A program made the position numbers and the translations under genes. Positions 11,806 to 21,690 of a DNA stretch of 64,000 nt are shown here, piece by piece. This DNA is from Hysterangium stoloniferum (taxonomy: Eukaryota; Basidiomycota; Agaricomycetes; Hysterangiales; Hysterangiaceae), in NCBI GenBank assembly GCA_015178975.1, contig WHVD01000001.1, positions 2,604,001 to 2,668,000 on the forward strand, given 5' to 3'. Each line of letters begins with the position of its first letter. Within the stretch, counting starts at the first letter, position 1. The notes beneath the pieces were generated by a model. That model searched no databases. It saw only the letters and a program-made list of their open reading frames with translations, and was not told where the DNA came from.

Positions 11806-12130
11806 ATGATGTCGAATAATGTTCAGGTTTGTCGAGTTGAATTTGATGCGTCGAAGAGTTGTCAAATATTACCTTTGATTGTTTGTGACAGTTTTGTGAC
11901 TTGTGACAGTTGTGACAATATCAAAGAATAACAGATTCCAAGGATGAACGAAGCACATCGATATACAATAGAAGTTCATATACGAAATTGTGGAAAATGG
12001 CACAATTGCACTCAAATATTGTCCTACCAAAGATATGACAGCAGATATATTCACCAAAGCTTTACCTTGCCCAAAACTCATCTATTTCACATCAAAACTC
12101 GGTCTCATTAACACTCAACTTGAGTGGAAG

Positions 12131-12424
12131 TGTTAATAATAGCAAGTCTTCGCATAAACCGAAATTGCGATCAAATCCGCAATGACAAATATATGCACAT
12201 ATATGATAATTCCATAAGGGGGAATTAACTCCTTATTTCTCATCAATGATGCAATGGGCTAGAAACTTCGAGTATCTAAATCTCTCCTTTTACTCTCCTA
12301 AATAATCACAAAGTAAATAAAAAGAACACGAAATTCGCCATATACCTCAGTGAAAGTTATTCACTCACTCACTGAGATTCATGTTTAGACTCCATCCTTT
12401 CGAATTCTTGTCTCCTACTCAACA
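12131..12424 (+). repeat. 3' LTR of copia-1, short form
   Basis: TGTTAATAATAG to CTACTCAACA, preceded by the purine tract gagtggaag. It aligns with the solo LTR at 40155-40464 and the long-form LTRs at 47901-48331 and 48491-48922. It carries one tcactcactcactgag hairpin arm, against two in the long form. Confidence 0.85.
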
Positions 12425-13858
12425 AAAATCACCACCGTAACTCAGTCCCTGGATGAGTTCTACAGATTTCATAGTGTAATTGGGGAGCAGATCAGGCAGT
12501 AGATTTACCACACACTAGATTGGGTACTGATTCTCAGTGACGTCACGGTAGCGGGATGAAGTATTTAATTCTTCCTGAGTGCTCCTTGCTTCTTCCCAGT
12601 CATTCATCTCATTCCCAAGGGTGGCCTTATTTCACCCATATGAATACATTGCTGACCAATTTCAGTGATTGCCGTGACAATGAAATTCACCCGACTGCTG
12701 AACTAATCAATATAAGATTAAATAATCAAAGATTCGTTATAGAAACTTTTAGAAGCTTCTAATAATTTCCTAATTAGTTATTTAGATATTATTAAGCAAA
12801 AATCTCTACATGTATAAAAGGAGGTCTAAATCACTGAATAAAACAATCTATTTTACTACTATCAACAGCACCAGCTAAAAGCTTATCTAATCATCCTAAG
12901 GACAAAAATAGCCTTAGTCTGATATCTAACTGCAAGCACCTACACTTGCAGCATCTTGAACTCTTTCTCTTGAACTTAGCTAATTCATCTAAGTTCCCTC
13001 AGCTTCCTGGAAAACCTTTAGGCTTACTAATCACCTAAGTAAATCTAAATTCTCATTACTGAAATCCCTGCCCATTTAGGTTATTCAAGAGCCCATTTTA
13101 ACAGCACAGTTAATCAATCTTTAAACAAACGCTTGGATATTCGACTCTCAGATGATCTCTCTATTTATATATTATTTAACAGCTTGTTAAATCTTTATAA
13201 ATAGTAAACTAAAAGGCTACAAGAAAGCGAAGGCTTACGACAAGTTTCCGCCAACTTATTGCGCATACATTCAGCTCCCAAACCTTTATTCTCAAGGAGA
13301 ACTTAACCTTTGTAGAGCACGTCACTACAAGTTTATCTGAATTTGTCAAGAGACCAAACAAATATTGACTTTAGTTGTTTAAGCTTAATAGCGCAGCTAA
13401 TTAATCTATCAGTATTTAAATTACTGGACCTTTATTTGTTTATTTCTTGAATCCCTTGCCGTGTCAACGTTTGTCAACTATTTGAGAGAGTAAATAGCCG
13501 GATACCTTACAGATGCAAAACTCCTTCTGCCACACTCAACAACCTTGCAAGGTTTGAACGGGAAATATCTTTTGTGTGCCCCTCACTACAGTGTGTGCGG
13601 GGCACATGACACCCTCGAACAATGCTAACCAACAACAAACAAACCAAACACATTGACACATCCCGGCAACTTAGCATTTGATCAGGAAGCGGTGTTTTGG
13701 CAAAGCCTTCACATGGGCCACCTCATTCCAAACATCTGAGCTCATATAGAGTTGAACCGTTCTCAACAGATACTACTCTATATTGTGAGACTGTCATGTT
13801 TATTGTTTCATGGTAGATCGAGATGCATGATTCATACCTTCTGTTTTTACTATCATGA
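12425..13858. repeat. Unclassified repeat F, copy 1 (with internal insertion)
   Basis: The parts 12425-12741 and 13606-13858 match, inverted, the stretch at 59540-60110. Shared landmarks are a TGACGTCA palindrome (near 12538 here, near 60000 there), the tgctccccgattaca-type block and the agagtagtatctgttgagaac block. No long ORF or recognised domain is visible. The left edge abuts the copia-1 3' LTR and the right edge abuts a copia protease fragment, so both ends are set by neighbouring elements. Confidence 0.7.
12742..13605. mobile_element. About 860-bp insertion in repeat F, LTR-like
   Basis: Repeat F copy 2 lacks this AT-rich block, so it is an insertion here. It has a TATA-like gtataaaagg near 12811-12820 and ends in a hairpin whose arms are TGTGCCCC and GGGGCACA (near 13573-13606), then CATGACA. 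These features resemble an LTR, but no clean TG start or target duplication was found. The class is unresolved. Confidence 0.45.
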
Positions 13859-13859
13859 T

Positions 13860-15089
13860 AAAGACCATTTATTTGATCAATTTGCCTGCATATACCTCCC
13901 TCTGGATTTCGAAGGGTGCATTTTCCATTGCCTAATGTGCATGAGAACCCCTTTTTATTGCAGCATGTGATGGACACTAAAGTAAAGGTAATTTGGGTGA
14001 GTACAAGACATTTTGTAATGTGATGTTAATGGGCTTGCTGCCATTTTGCACTTGTATGTGCATATTGCCAATTCCCATGGCTAAGAACTCTGTTTTATCG
14101 GCGGCACAAATTTTCCGCAGTGGGTGTATTGTTTTGAAGCTTGAGAATAAGTTTAGATATGGGGACATATGAGAATTGGCCCCAGAGTCCCATACTTCGA
14201 CGATTTTTGTGCCATTGTTGTTAGTTTCGTCATTTGTTAAAATTCTCATGTTTAGTGAGCTAGCAAATGCATATGACTCTTCATTTGCGATATTTGCATT
14301 CCTGTTGTTGCCTGTATTGTATCCCCTTTGATTTGTGCTATTGCACCTTGAACACTTGCGCATATATCTTGGTTTTTGTCCCTCCTTACCCCCACCTTTG
14401 ACCCAACAATCGGCTATGACATGTCTGATCTGTCTGCAATTTGGATTGAACCATGTTAGATTTCGATTTTGGGTTGTAGAGGTATTTCTCAAGTTCCAGG
14501 AGTTACTACTGGGGACTGTACTTTGTCACTGGTCCTTAGTATTGGCTAGGAGGACTTGATTGTTGTTATTAGTTGAGTTTGGGGCTTTCTTTGATTTTCT
14601 ACGCTTATATTCGGCTTTGATCATTGTTATTAGGCTTGTTGGGGTTAAAACAGTCCCAGTGTCTGTTGCAGAAGTCATTACCACATTCATCATGACATCA
14701 TAAGAGTCCGGGAGTGACCTCAACAAAATGTTGAAGAAATTGTTATCTTCTATCTTCATTCCCATGCTTGCTAATTGCTGATGCATTTCTAGTAGGGTGT
14801 CAAGGTGGGAATGGACATCTTCCCCTTCTTTGAATTTTAGAGCACACATTCTGCACTGCAAATCGACTTGGGCCATTTTTGGCTTTGACTCAAATTCCTG
14901 GCAAACAGCCTCCCATACTTCTCTTGCTGTGCTGAGTCTTTGAAGACTGAGCATAAGATAAGAGAAGGGCCGACTGATAAAAAGATTTGAGCTTTGACTC
15001 GTCCTTCATGTTCAAGGTAGCAATCCAAATGTTCCTCTTGCTTGTCCCTGAGATCTAACTGGTCATTTGTTAATACAGTTCCTGTGACA
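13860..15089 (-). mobile_element. Ty1/copia gag-protease fragment (copia-1 type)
   Basis: On the minus strand, gag occupies about 15089-14530 (motifs REVWEAVCQEFESKPKM and LLRSLPDSYDVMMNVV). It is followed by a zinc-knuckle-like Cys region and aspartic protease (about 14250-13860, WDSGANSHMSPY). The protease part is closely similar to 51778-52206 in the other copia-1 copy. Both ends are cut, by repeat F on the protease side and by the Tc1 element on the gag side. It is broken in a few places. Confidence 0.85.
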
Positions 15090-16443
15090 TACAGTAGGCA
15101 ACAAAACCCCAACATCATACCTTCCAGAAATGCACAGCCACAAGGTACCACATCCTTATTTGGTAAGTCCACATCACACACAAACCAATAGCTCATTGTA
15201 AGGGTTTTGTTGCACACATTTTTAAAGTTCAAAATGGGTCATAGTCACATGACTTTGTTTATAAAGTTCAATAAAGTCATGTGACCACTCTTCCTCAATG
15301 CATATAAGATGAAAGCAACCAGTTGGAATCCCACAATCACCCTACTCACAATGAAAAAGCTCTCCTCCAGCCAAGTCTAACATGTTCTTACTCTACTTGA
15401 CTCTGGCATTTCTGGAGCTCAAATATGTTACCAAACTCATCTCAACAGTACCACCATCAGTCGTATTCACTCTGAGCATCACCCTGACCTCCCCAAATGC
15501 ACTGGTAGCTGTCCTACAAAGCTTACCACAGCCAATATTGCGTATACTAGAATAATAATTTGCATGGGGAAGGTTGATAATGCCACACAGGCAACCAATA
15601 AACTTATAGACATCATCAACACTCCTATTACTTCACAAACAGTGTGTCACCACCTCAAAACCATAGGCATGAGGGCTGTGGTAAAGAGAAAAAGGCCACT
15701 TCTCAAACCTCATTATTAGAAATCTCGATTGGAGTTTGCAGAAAGGCATTTGGAATGGACCCTGGAGGACTGGAAGAGGGTCATATGGTCTGATGAGACT
15801 AAGATTAATAGGCTGGGATCAGATGGAAGGAAATATGTGTGGAAAAATGTGGGTGAGGGGTTAAATGATAGGTTAGTAGAGGGAACAGTCAAGTTTGGAG
15901 GAGAAAACCTGATGATGTGGGGATGCATGGGCTGGGATGGGGTTGGGTTTGCAACCAAAATTGATGGGAGGATAGATGCTGAGCTTTATGTGGAGATCCT
16001 GGATGATGAACTCCAGCAAACCCTCAAATATCATAACAAAACAGTGGCTGACATTGTATTTCAACAAGACAATGACCCCAAACACACCAGCAAAAAGGCC
16101 CAGAAATGGTTCACTGACCATGATGTTACAGTCCTCAAGTGGCCTGCACAATCTCCTGACATGAATCCTATTGAACATATGTGGAATCATGTCAAAAGAA
16201 GCTGGGGGAGTATGAACAGCCTGCAAATAGTGTTCATGAACTGTGGGAGAGGGTGCAGAAGGTGTGGGAAGAGATTCCAAAGGAGGAGTGTCAGAAGCTT
16301 ATTGAGAGTATGCCTAGAAGACTTGCAGCAGTGATTAGAGCAAAGGGGGGCCATACTAAATACTAATTTCTTGTAATAATAGTCTCAAAATAGTGTGCAA
16401 CAAAACCCTTACAATAAGCTATTGGTTTGTGTGATGTGGACGT
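15090..16443 (+). mobile_element. Tc1/mariner DNA transposon
   Basis: Inverted repeats lie at 15168-15219 and 16391-16443 (core gggttttgttgcacac and its complement) and flank a Tc1 transposase. The outermost left sequence, TACAGTAGGCAACAAAACCC at 15090, looks like a true Tc1 end next to a TA target. The matching outer part is missing on the right, where a copia-like LTR begins at 16444. The element therefore seems truncated on the right. It is inserted in the N-terminal part of a copia gag. Confidence 0.8.
15351..16366 (+). pseudogene. Tc1-type DDE transposase, inactivated
   Basis: The reading frame from ATG 15351 gives a helix-turn-helix-like N-terminus and then the catalytic core. The core holds VIWSDETKINRLGSDG (first Asp), VFQQDNDPKHTS (second Asp) and SPDMNPIEHMW (Glu), with 34 residues between the last two: the DD34E pattern of Tc1. 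The C-terminal RLAAVIRAKGGHTKY is typical of the family but lies in a different frame from the core. In-frame stops lie at 15378-15380 and 15717-15719, and a frameshift falls near 16190-16205. Full length would be about 338 residues, normal for Tc1. It would bind the terminal repeats and move the element by cut and paste, but this copy cannot. Confidence 0.85.
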
Positions 16444-16631
16444 TGTTGGAAAGCATCATGGACAACAGTGTCTATTCTTAGAATGACAAAGGGGTGGTCT
16501 CCGGAATTTGTGGACACATGGGGATATAGGGCCGTGTCACCTTGTATAAATACTAAGAGTCTGTTACTATGTTACTTGGTCGATTATACTTATCCATAAC
16601 TCCCTAATAATATGGGTCTTGAGTTTCAACA
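16444..16631 (+). mobile_element. Copia-like LTR with adjacent primer-site motif
   Basis: TGTTGGAAAGCATCATGG to GTTTCAACA, 188 bp, with a TATA-like tgtataaata near 16541. It is followed at once by ggttatgggcccc, a copia primer-site-like motif that recurs at 40513. A purine tract gagaaggag and the first 17 bases of the same LTR recur at 19951-19976, suggesting a matching 3' end of a nonautonomous element spanning about 16444-19976. Confidence 0.6.
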
Positions 16632-17130
16632 GGTTATGGGCCCCAGCTCGCGCCGTATAACCAAGTGACAAAACACTGTCCAATTGTGTTTTCGAGTCTC
16701 AAGACCCACCTTCCACTTTCTGCACAGGTTGCATATTCATCTTCAAAATGCTCTTTGGCCCACATTCCCTTTAGGGCTTATTATTCAGGACTAATCCCAA
16801 CAATAACCATTTGAAAACCCATTTATCACATCTACCATAATTCTATTTCGTCCACAAGACTTTACAACCGTTCTACAATCGACAACTCAAATAACGTCAC
16901 TCATCGCCATTCTATGGTAGCCGTCACTCCTATCTCATCCGTCCCTCCTTTTCCATAGCCAACAAACCAATCATATCCTTTAGGTCTCCGGCAGGGAACT
17001 ACGTAACAGGAGGAGTAGAGTGGTTAGGAGGAGCATTGAGAGTTAAGACACCGCACAATAGGAAGGAGGCACTCCCTATGTTTATGTTTGATGTACCGAT
17101 CATGGCCGCCCTCATATCTTCCATTCTTCA

Positions 17131-17265
17131 GAGCAGTGAGGAGGAGCATTAAGACACAGCACAATAGGAAGGAGAGCGGTGAGGAGGAGCGTTAAGACAC
17201 AGCACAATAGGAAGGAGAGCGGTGAGGAGGAGCGTTGAGAAGAGAACACCGTACCATGGAAGGAA
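17131..17265 (+). repeat. 43-bp tandem repeat, about 3 units
   Basis: The units begin gcggtgaggaggagcgttaa and continue gacacagcacaataggaagg. Each contains a purine tract followed by a GTT-A start, so the unit resembles the junction of polypurine tract and LTR in the copia-2 family. A partial unit lies near 17020-17075. Confidence 0.8.
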
Positions 17266-17539
17266 GTGGCCCTCCTTTGTTTAGGCTTGCTGCATAATGG
17301 TGTCTGTCTATTCTAACCACACTCGTCGTGTGTGCATCATATCCATCATCCTTCAACATCTCTTTCGACTTACTTTGGTGCATAATCGCCCACTTCATTG
17401 TCTCATCGCCACCACATATGTCGCATCTATGCTCAACATCATTGGCGTTGTCATCTAATCAGCCCTATCCATCAGTGATGCAATCTTACCTGCTATCAAT
17501 TTCTGGCAGCGTTGATTTCAGAATTCTGTTGTGATGCAC

Positions 17540-17860
17540 TAACATCGTCTCATTATCGCCTCTGGGCACATTTTTACCTCACCACTAACATGAGGAATTT
17601 TTCTGGTGCTACTTTACACCACCATCCCACTATCGCCTCTGTGCAAAATAGTTTTTGGTGCTATTCTACACCGCCATCCTATTATCGCCTCTGAGCGAAA
17701 CCTTTTTTATGTGCCAATCCACACTATCATCTATCACCTATCTGCGAATTTTTAGTGTGCCACTATGCACTGTCTTACTATCGCCTTTGAGCGAAATTTT
17801 TGTGCCATTAGGTACCATCATCTTACTATGGCCTCTGAGCGCAATTTTCGCCATCATTTT
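17540..17860 (+). repeat. Degenerate tandem repeat, about 6 units of 50-65 bp
   Basis: The units share ctattatcgcctctgagcg, a T-rich stretch and gtgccattctacaccaccatc. Spacing and sequence vary, so the array is old. Confidence 0.7.
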
Positions 17861-17877
17861 TCTGTCAGCTATATTTT

Positions 17878-18600
17878 CTTGGAACCACCTGTTCCAAAGT
17901 CTACCGCAACCACTCCTCAATAGGAACTAGGTAATTTCTGGGACAAAATTTATGGCAAAATTTATAGAGCTTAAACTTGAATTCTTTCGGAACCGCCTGT
18001 TCCAAGTTAATCGCGACCACCTCTGTCTGGCCGGTGACAAAACTTACAGCAATATAGCTCATTTTTATGGAACCGCCTGTTCCAAGTTGACCGCAACCAC
18101 CTCTGTCTGGCCGGTGACAAAACCTATGGCAATATAGCTCAATTTTTTATCACTGGAGGCACCCCAAGATTTTTGGGGTTTGAAAACTCTCTGAAAATCC
18201 TAATATTTGGCCAAACTTCCTAAGAATTCTTTAAACTGGTAAATTGTTTGAGAGTTTTAAGTTTTAGTAAGATTTTCCAAACTGGAAAATTATATCTGAA
18301 AATCTTAAAAATTTGTATGAAGAAACTCTGACTAATGGTGTTTCCTCAGATTTCCTGATACAAATGTTTAAAGTTTTCAGATATGATTTTCCACTTTGGA
18401 AAATCCTACTAAAACTCAAAATTTTCAAACAATTTACCAGTTCAAAGAATTCTTAGAAAATTTGGCCAAATATTAGGATTTTCAGAAGGTTTTCAAACTC
18501 CAAAAACCTTGGAATGCCTCCAGTGTATGGAACCGCTTCCACCGCACTGTGGCCATTTCGGCGACAAAATTTATGGCCCAATTTATTGAGTATAAAACTC
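17878..18600 (+). repeat. About 75-bp tandem repeat, 4 units, split by a MITE
   Basis: The units begin tggaaccgcctgttccaag and run through gtctggccggtgacaaaac to atagctcattttta. The middle two units are nearly identical. The last is separated from the third by the MITE at 18151-18525. Confidence 0.8.
18151..18525. mobile_element. 375-bp foldback MITE
   Basis: The two halves are inverted copies of about 150 bp each, beginning CACTGGAGGCA and ending TGCCTCCAGTG. Flanks are TAT on both sides (18148-18150, 18526-18528). Removing the insertion restores the junction ttttTAT-ggaaccgc seen between neighbouring tandem units, so the empty site is visible in the same array. There is no coding capacity. 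The terminus and TA-containing target fit a Tc1/mariner-type MITE, though a 3-bp target would also fit PIF/Harbinger. Confidence 0.85.
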
Positions 18601-18829
18601 ATATTTCATTTCCTCGACATTTGATCCTTTCTATTTTTTGACAGGCGTGTATGCATAATCAGGAAACAACAATCTATGCCAGCTTAACGGCACATTTACA
18701 GGGCAGCAGGAAGCTTCGACATCTTGCCTTATGAATTTCTTTTAGGCCAAATCCGACTCTGGAATACCCTCAATAATCTACTACTTTTATTACTTGTCTA
18801 GCAATGCGTCAGTCCTTATACAAGACCTA

Positions 18830-18955
18830 CACGGGCCGAGGAGGAGAATTTTGGACCTACATTATACGACCCAGCAAGCTCTATTTTGGACCTATGATAT
18901 ACGACCCAGAAAGCTTTATTTTGGACCTACGTTATACGACCCAAAATTCACTTCA
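18830..18955 (+). repeat. About 40-bp tandem repeat, 3 units
   Basis: The units read ttttggacctacattatacg followed by acccagcaagctctat, three times with few changes. Confidence 0.8.
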
Positions 18956-19959
18956 AATTTTGTACCCTCGTCGGTGCACCAAAGCTATGATTCGAGGAGG
19001 AGAATTTCAGTCCTGTCATTTGCGACTTAGCAAGCTTTCCAGACCAATCTCCTCACTCGGTTTACCCACACAGTGCTACACATTGTCGCCTAGTTGCCAT
19101 ACGGGACAATCTATCACATTGCCCCATTCTTAGTCGCCGCTGCCCTGTTTCTTTTGGTCCGAAATGCTCCCTCCAATTTTGGGCCAGCATCTTCGGACAC
19201 ATGAATCAGCATGTTTTTGCAGGTCTATAATGTTGCATGCAGGGCAAAACAACATATGTTCAATCATTCTATACTGAGCAATGATATACCACACATCACT
19301 ATCTCACTGATTTTGTGGGTGGTGAATGCTTAGCCACGGCCTGTTCCTACTTCTCTCCCCCCTGCATGCACATTATCGCGACCAAATGCTGCAGTTGACA
19401 TTGTGTCCCTCATTGTGTCTGTCAGCACACTCGTCACGCACACACTACGCAGATAACAGTGTCCACCATTCTTCCTATGACGACATCCACACGTTATCAA
19501 ATACCCGTGGTCGACACCCGTTCTTGAGGCAGAGTACTGCAGTGAGGAGGAGTGTTGAAGAACAAAGAACACCACATATGCTGCGGGGTCGACCATATCA
19601 GGAGTTGTGACACCAACACAGTAGAGAAGGGTATAAAGAGGAGACACCTCTTGGTCTTGATTTTTTTAACATCGAACCCCAGAACCATGTGTATCACCAC
19701 CCTCAAACCCCAGAACATCCTCTGACATCCATTCGGAACACTATGACGTGTCATTGCGTCTATCAACTGTTCACGCTCTCACTGATTTTTCAACATCGGG
19801 GATTGATAACAATGATCGCCTTTTCATTCTTGCCTGTAGCATTCTCATTTGATCCAGAATTTATTCCAGAGACAGGCATCTAGAGACTCATCTGAAGGAA
19901 GACTCCCATGCATGCATGAGGAGGAGCTTACCTTAACTGTTGTCCACGCTGAGAAGGAG

Positions 19960-20415
19960 TGTTGGAAAGCATCATGATCCGGTCTAATGCCAGACCACAA
20001 AAGTACTGGGGCCGACTTCGACGTCCGTTGCATTACGAATGACGGTGCAAACCACCTAGTCATGGCCTCTCTCTCAATGTCGGACATGCCTTGCCCAATT
20101 CCTGATGAATCCAGAAAACATTGCGGCGGCTCTAGGCAAGTTGCAAAACCACGGCACTAAATGAAAAAAAAGTCCGACACATTGAAGTCAATCCTTGAAA
20201 CAAAAGCTTAACATACCAGTTTCTGAACCCATGGATCAAATGCGTCCTTGGTTATTGATACATGCTTGTCACGACCTGGTCTATGATAACAGAGCCCGTG
20301 ATCCTCTCTCTTACACGCCCATTGTCTCTGGAGTATATCCTGAAAATGACTTTTGAGAACTGGGATCCGTTGACATTCCATGGCAGCAGGTGAGATCAAT
20401 GGGAGTGGCTCTTCG
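19960..20415. other. No gene seen
   Basis: After the 17-bp LTR match at 19960-19976 the sequence is unique within the window, with no coherent ORF or known motif. Confidence 0.5.
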
Positions 20416-21320
20416 ACATGGTCAAGGTGGCTGGATATTCAAGGTAAATGGCATGGCTGTACTCTCTTGTCTTGTTGCATCTGTTGCATCTTGCATCTCT
20501 TTCTCATGCTCCTTCTATGGACTTTACATGGGTTTCGATGAGACACTGTAGTCAAATGACAGAGCTAATGGGACGTTAGTAACTATGAGTAGATGCTGTG
20601 ACTGCAACAGGACTTTTGGATATTCGAGTTGAAGGGTATGCTTCCGCCTTCCTGCTTTCTTTTCTCCTTCTCTGGGAGTTTTGTGGATGTCTGCCACCAT
20701 GGCAGTAAACTAGAAACCTTCCTTGATGCTCTTCTGATAGACATGTTAGGAATATTAGGAAAACCAATGTATCCCATGAGCTTGTGTGTATGGCTGTGTC
20801 AGCACTGCATGTTGGGCGATCACTGTAGATTATTTAGTTTGACCATAAGAAAGACCAAGGAAGATGTCTTCAGAAACATCACAATACTATTTATCAGCCG
20901 TAAAGCTGCAGTGTTTAGCATGGCTTAGGCATTGGGCATGCCCTCAACTCGTCAACATACTTTATTGAAGGCGATGCACGATAAGACTTGGGTAACTACA
21001 GAATTAAAGAAAAAATGCTAGTCAGTTTCAATAACATGCATTCAATGCGTCAACTAATGCGAAAATCCTACGGTTCTGTGACTGCCTTGTCTGTAGGGAA
21101 CTGCAGGCTGCCCCACTGCTTGCTGCGGGGTCCAGGTGCCAGCTTCTGCGCAGATATGGGCTGACAGACATCTGTACAGGCTTAATAATGCTGCATGACC
21201 CTGGTGGCAGGCTCTGTGACCCTTTCTCTGGGATTGCATGCAAAGTGGCCTCAGCCTGATGCCTGGGTACATCAGAGGTGATCAGTCCACTGGCTCAAGA
21301 CTTGAACGATTGAACAGCGA
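20416..21320 (+). repeat. Unknown repeat H, copy 1
   Basis: It shares with 21430-21690 and 30815-31260 the block attcaaagtaaatggca, a T/C-rich stretch, the caactatgagcag block and, further on, the blocks cctggtggcaggctctgtga and gatgcctgg. Compared with copy 3, about 280 bp near 20625-20905 is extra. The sequence looks like degenerate exons and introns of a host gene; I do not recognise it. Confidence 0.6.
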
Positions 21321-21429
21321 TCGGGTACCTGATCAGGATTTTCGGATTTTTCCAACACTTCTACCTAGCCCCACTTTAACTTTCTCCACATAGCAGGCCA
21401 GTTCTCCATGCAGATCTTCTGGTTGTCCA

Positions 21430-21690
21430 CATCCATGGACAGTTCCGGCAACTGTGATGCTTCCTCTGAATATTCAAAGTAAATGGCATGCCCGTACCCT
21501 CTTGTCTTGTTTCATCTGTTGCATCTCTTTCTTGGTCTCCTTCTCTAGATCTTGCGTAGTTTTCGACAAGACACGGTGGGCAAACAAAAGAGCTTCTGGG
21601 ACTTTGTCAACTATGAGCAGGGGCTGTAACTGCGACAGGACTGTTGGGAATTTTCTTGTTCGGCCGTCATGGTGCAGTGTTTGGCAAGGC
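21430..21690 (+). repeat. Unknown repeat H, copy 2 (5' part)
   Basis: Same order as copy 3 from ggcaactgtgatgc to gtttggcaaggctta, then it diverges. It lies 110 bp after copy 1, so these two are a tandem pair. Confidence 0.65.

Larger units (their letters stand above)
3745..11917 (-). mobile_element. LTR element remnant B, hosting the chromovirus
   Basis: An element inserted in the copia RNase H region is bounded by the target duplication atatc (3740-3744 and 11918-11922). Its left LTR is 3745-4175 (TGTCACG to TGTGACA). A purine tract on the minus strand lies just inside it, so the element runs on the minus strand. About 240 bp of interior remain (4176-4415). The right LTR survives only as 11806-11917, which matches 4064-4175 without a gap. 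The rest is replaced by the chromovirus at 4416-11805. It is heavily broken. Confidence 0.75.
1603..12424 (+). mobile_element. Ty1/copia element (family copia-1), truncated and nested
   Basis: The fossil keeps reverse transcriptase (about 1603-2219 and 3044-3400; motifs GTWGLIDKPEG and QMDVNNAYLNA), RNase H (about 3400-3744 and 11923-12110; STEAKFIAATY, TADIFTKALP) and the 3' LTR (12131-12424). Gag, protease and integrase are missing. It is broken in many places and interrupted by a solo LTR (2225-3043) and a second nest (3745-11917). The same family is present on the minus strand at 48491-52376, which confirms the parts. Decay and the depth of nesting suggest it is among the oldest insertions here. 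Confidence 0.88.
16632..19959 (+). mobile_element. Noncoding body of a probable nonautonomous LTR element, rich in tandem repeats
   Basis: There is no credible long ORF in 3.3 kb. It holds four tandem-repeat tracts (17131-17265, 17540-17860, 17878-18600, 18830-18955), a foldback MITE (18151-18525) and several gaggaggag-GTTGA stretches like the polypurine tract and LTR start of copia-2 (56731-56750), for example at 17025 and 19542-19560. A primer-site motif at its left and a purine tract at its right support a large nonautonomous LTR derivative, but this is inference. Confidence 0.4.

Noticed and set aside
15090-15219. A stand-alone 130-bp MITE with Tc1-like ends at both sides
   Set aside because: The right-hand part also matches, inverted, 16391-16443 across the transposase, so it is better read as the long left terminal repeat of the Tc1 element. 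It is not fully excluded.
15873-16280. 135-codon minus-strand ORF over the Tc1 element
   Set aside because: It is the mirror of the transposase catalytic core, which is clearly coding on the plus strand.
17540-17860. CRISPR-like array at the degenerate tandem repeats
   Set aside because: Units are contiguous and degenerate with no spacers of unique sequence.
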